Shown: positions 11,849-11,863 of the stretch, in pieces
Position numbering within the stretch: position 1 is the stretch's first letter
How the letters are laid out: the number at the start of each line of letters is the position of its first letter
DNA from: Chloroflexota bacterium
Lineage (GTDB): Bacteria; Chloroflexota; Anaerolineae; Anaerolineales; Villigracilaceae
DNA: 11,863 nucleotides
NCBI GenBank assembly: GCA_021796315.1
Contig: JAJYOH010000124.1
Coordinates: forward strand, 1 to 11,863
Direction: 5' to 3'
Made by a program: the position numbers and the translations under genes
Notes under the pieces: generated by a model
What the model was told of the DNA's origin: nothing
Database searches by the model: none
What the model saw: the letters and a program-made list of their open reading frames with translations, nothing else

Positions 11849-11863
11849 TCAAAAAATCCTTGT

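Larger units (their letters stand above)
11542..11863. other. Gene-free right end of the window
   Basis: These 322 bases hold the ureohydrolase promoter and dyad, then two palindromic elements (D and E). No coding region on either strand is convincing: the short open frames follow the repeat arms. I see no RNA gene. Confidence 0.7.

Overview
The window looks like a chromosomal segment of an environmental Chloroflexi bacterium, probably Anaerolineae. This is an inference from three things: the MiaB N-terminus, the roughly balanced base composition, and the many short palindromic intergenic repeats. No database search was possible.

Layout. (1) Bases 1-84 hold the start of a minus-strand gene, probably a membrane protein, running off the left edge. 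(2) 220-909 (+) is a PlsC-type acyltransferase. It converges on 926-2779 (-), a Nudix hydrolase downstream of miaB, and the two sides share one bidirectional terminator. (3) 2826-3331 is a + strand RNA unit: tRNA-Ser(UGA), tRNA-Ser(GCU), then an exact 88-bp tandem duplication. Each 88-bp unit carries a rho-independent terminator and a copy of the last ~23 nt of the tRNA, much like the E. coli tyrT/rtT repeats. (4) 3333-11541 (-) is a compact gene block in transcription order: agmatinase-like ureohydrolase, small frameshifted GNAT acetyltransferase, OleC-like beta-lactone synthetase/acyl-CoA ligase, OleD-like short-chain dehydrogenase, metallo-beta-lactamase-fold hydrolase, FemAB/GNAT-like acyltransferase, OleA/FabH-like thiolase, ATP-grasp ligase. 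(5) 11542-11863 has no gene. It holds the speB-like promoter with an exact operator-like dyad, plus two palindromic repeat elements.

How the genes may work together. OleA, OleD and OleC homologues are the enzymes that condense two fatty acyl groups head to head, reduce the 2-alkyl-3-keto acid, and close a beta-lactone. The usual fourth enzyme, OleB, an alpha/beta-hydrolase that decarboxylates the lactone to an olefin, is not in the window. Its place is taken by an MBL-fold hydrolase with a complete metal-ligand set, an acyltransferase and an ATP-grasp ligase. The cluster may therefore make a modified beta-lactone, hydroxy-acid or amide lipid rather than a hydrocarbon. This is the main candidate for an undescribed system here, and the product is inference only.

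A second theme is palindromes at gene borders. Imperfect palindromes of about 70-100 bp occupy the oleC/oleD, oleD/MBL and oleA/ATP-grasp junctions and the region upstream of the ureohydrolase. One supplies the stop codon and last residues of OleC. A further short dispersed-repeat sequence has been absorbed in frame inside OleC.
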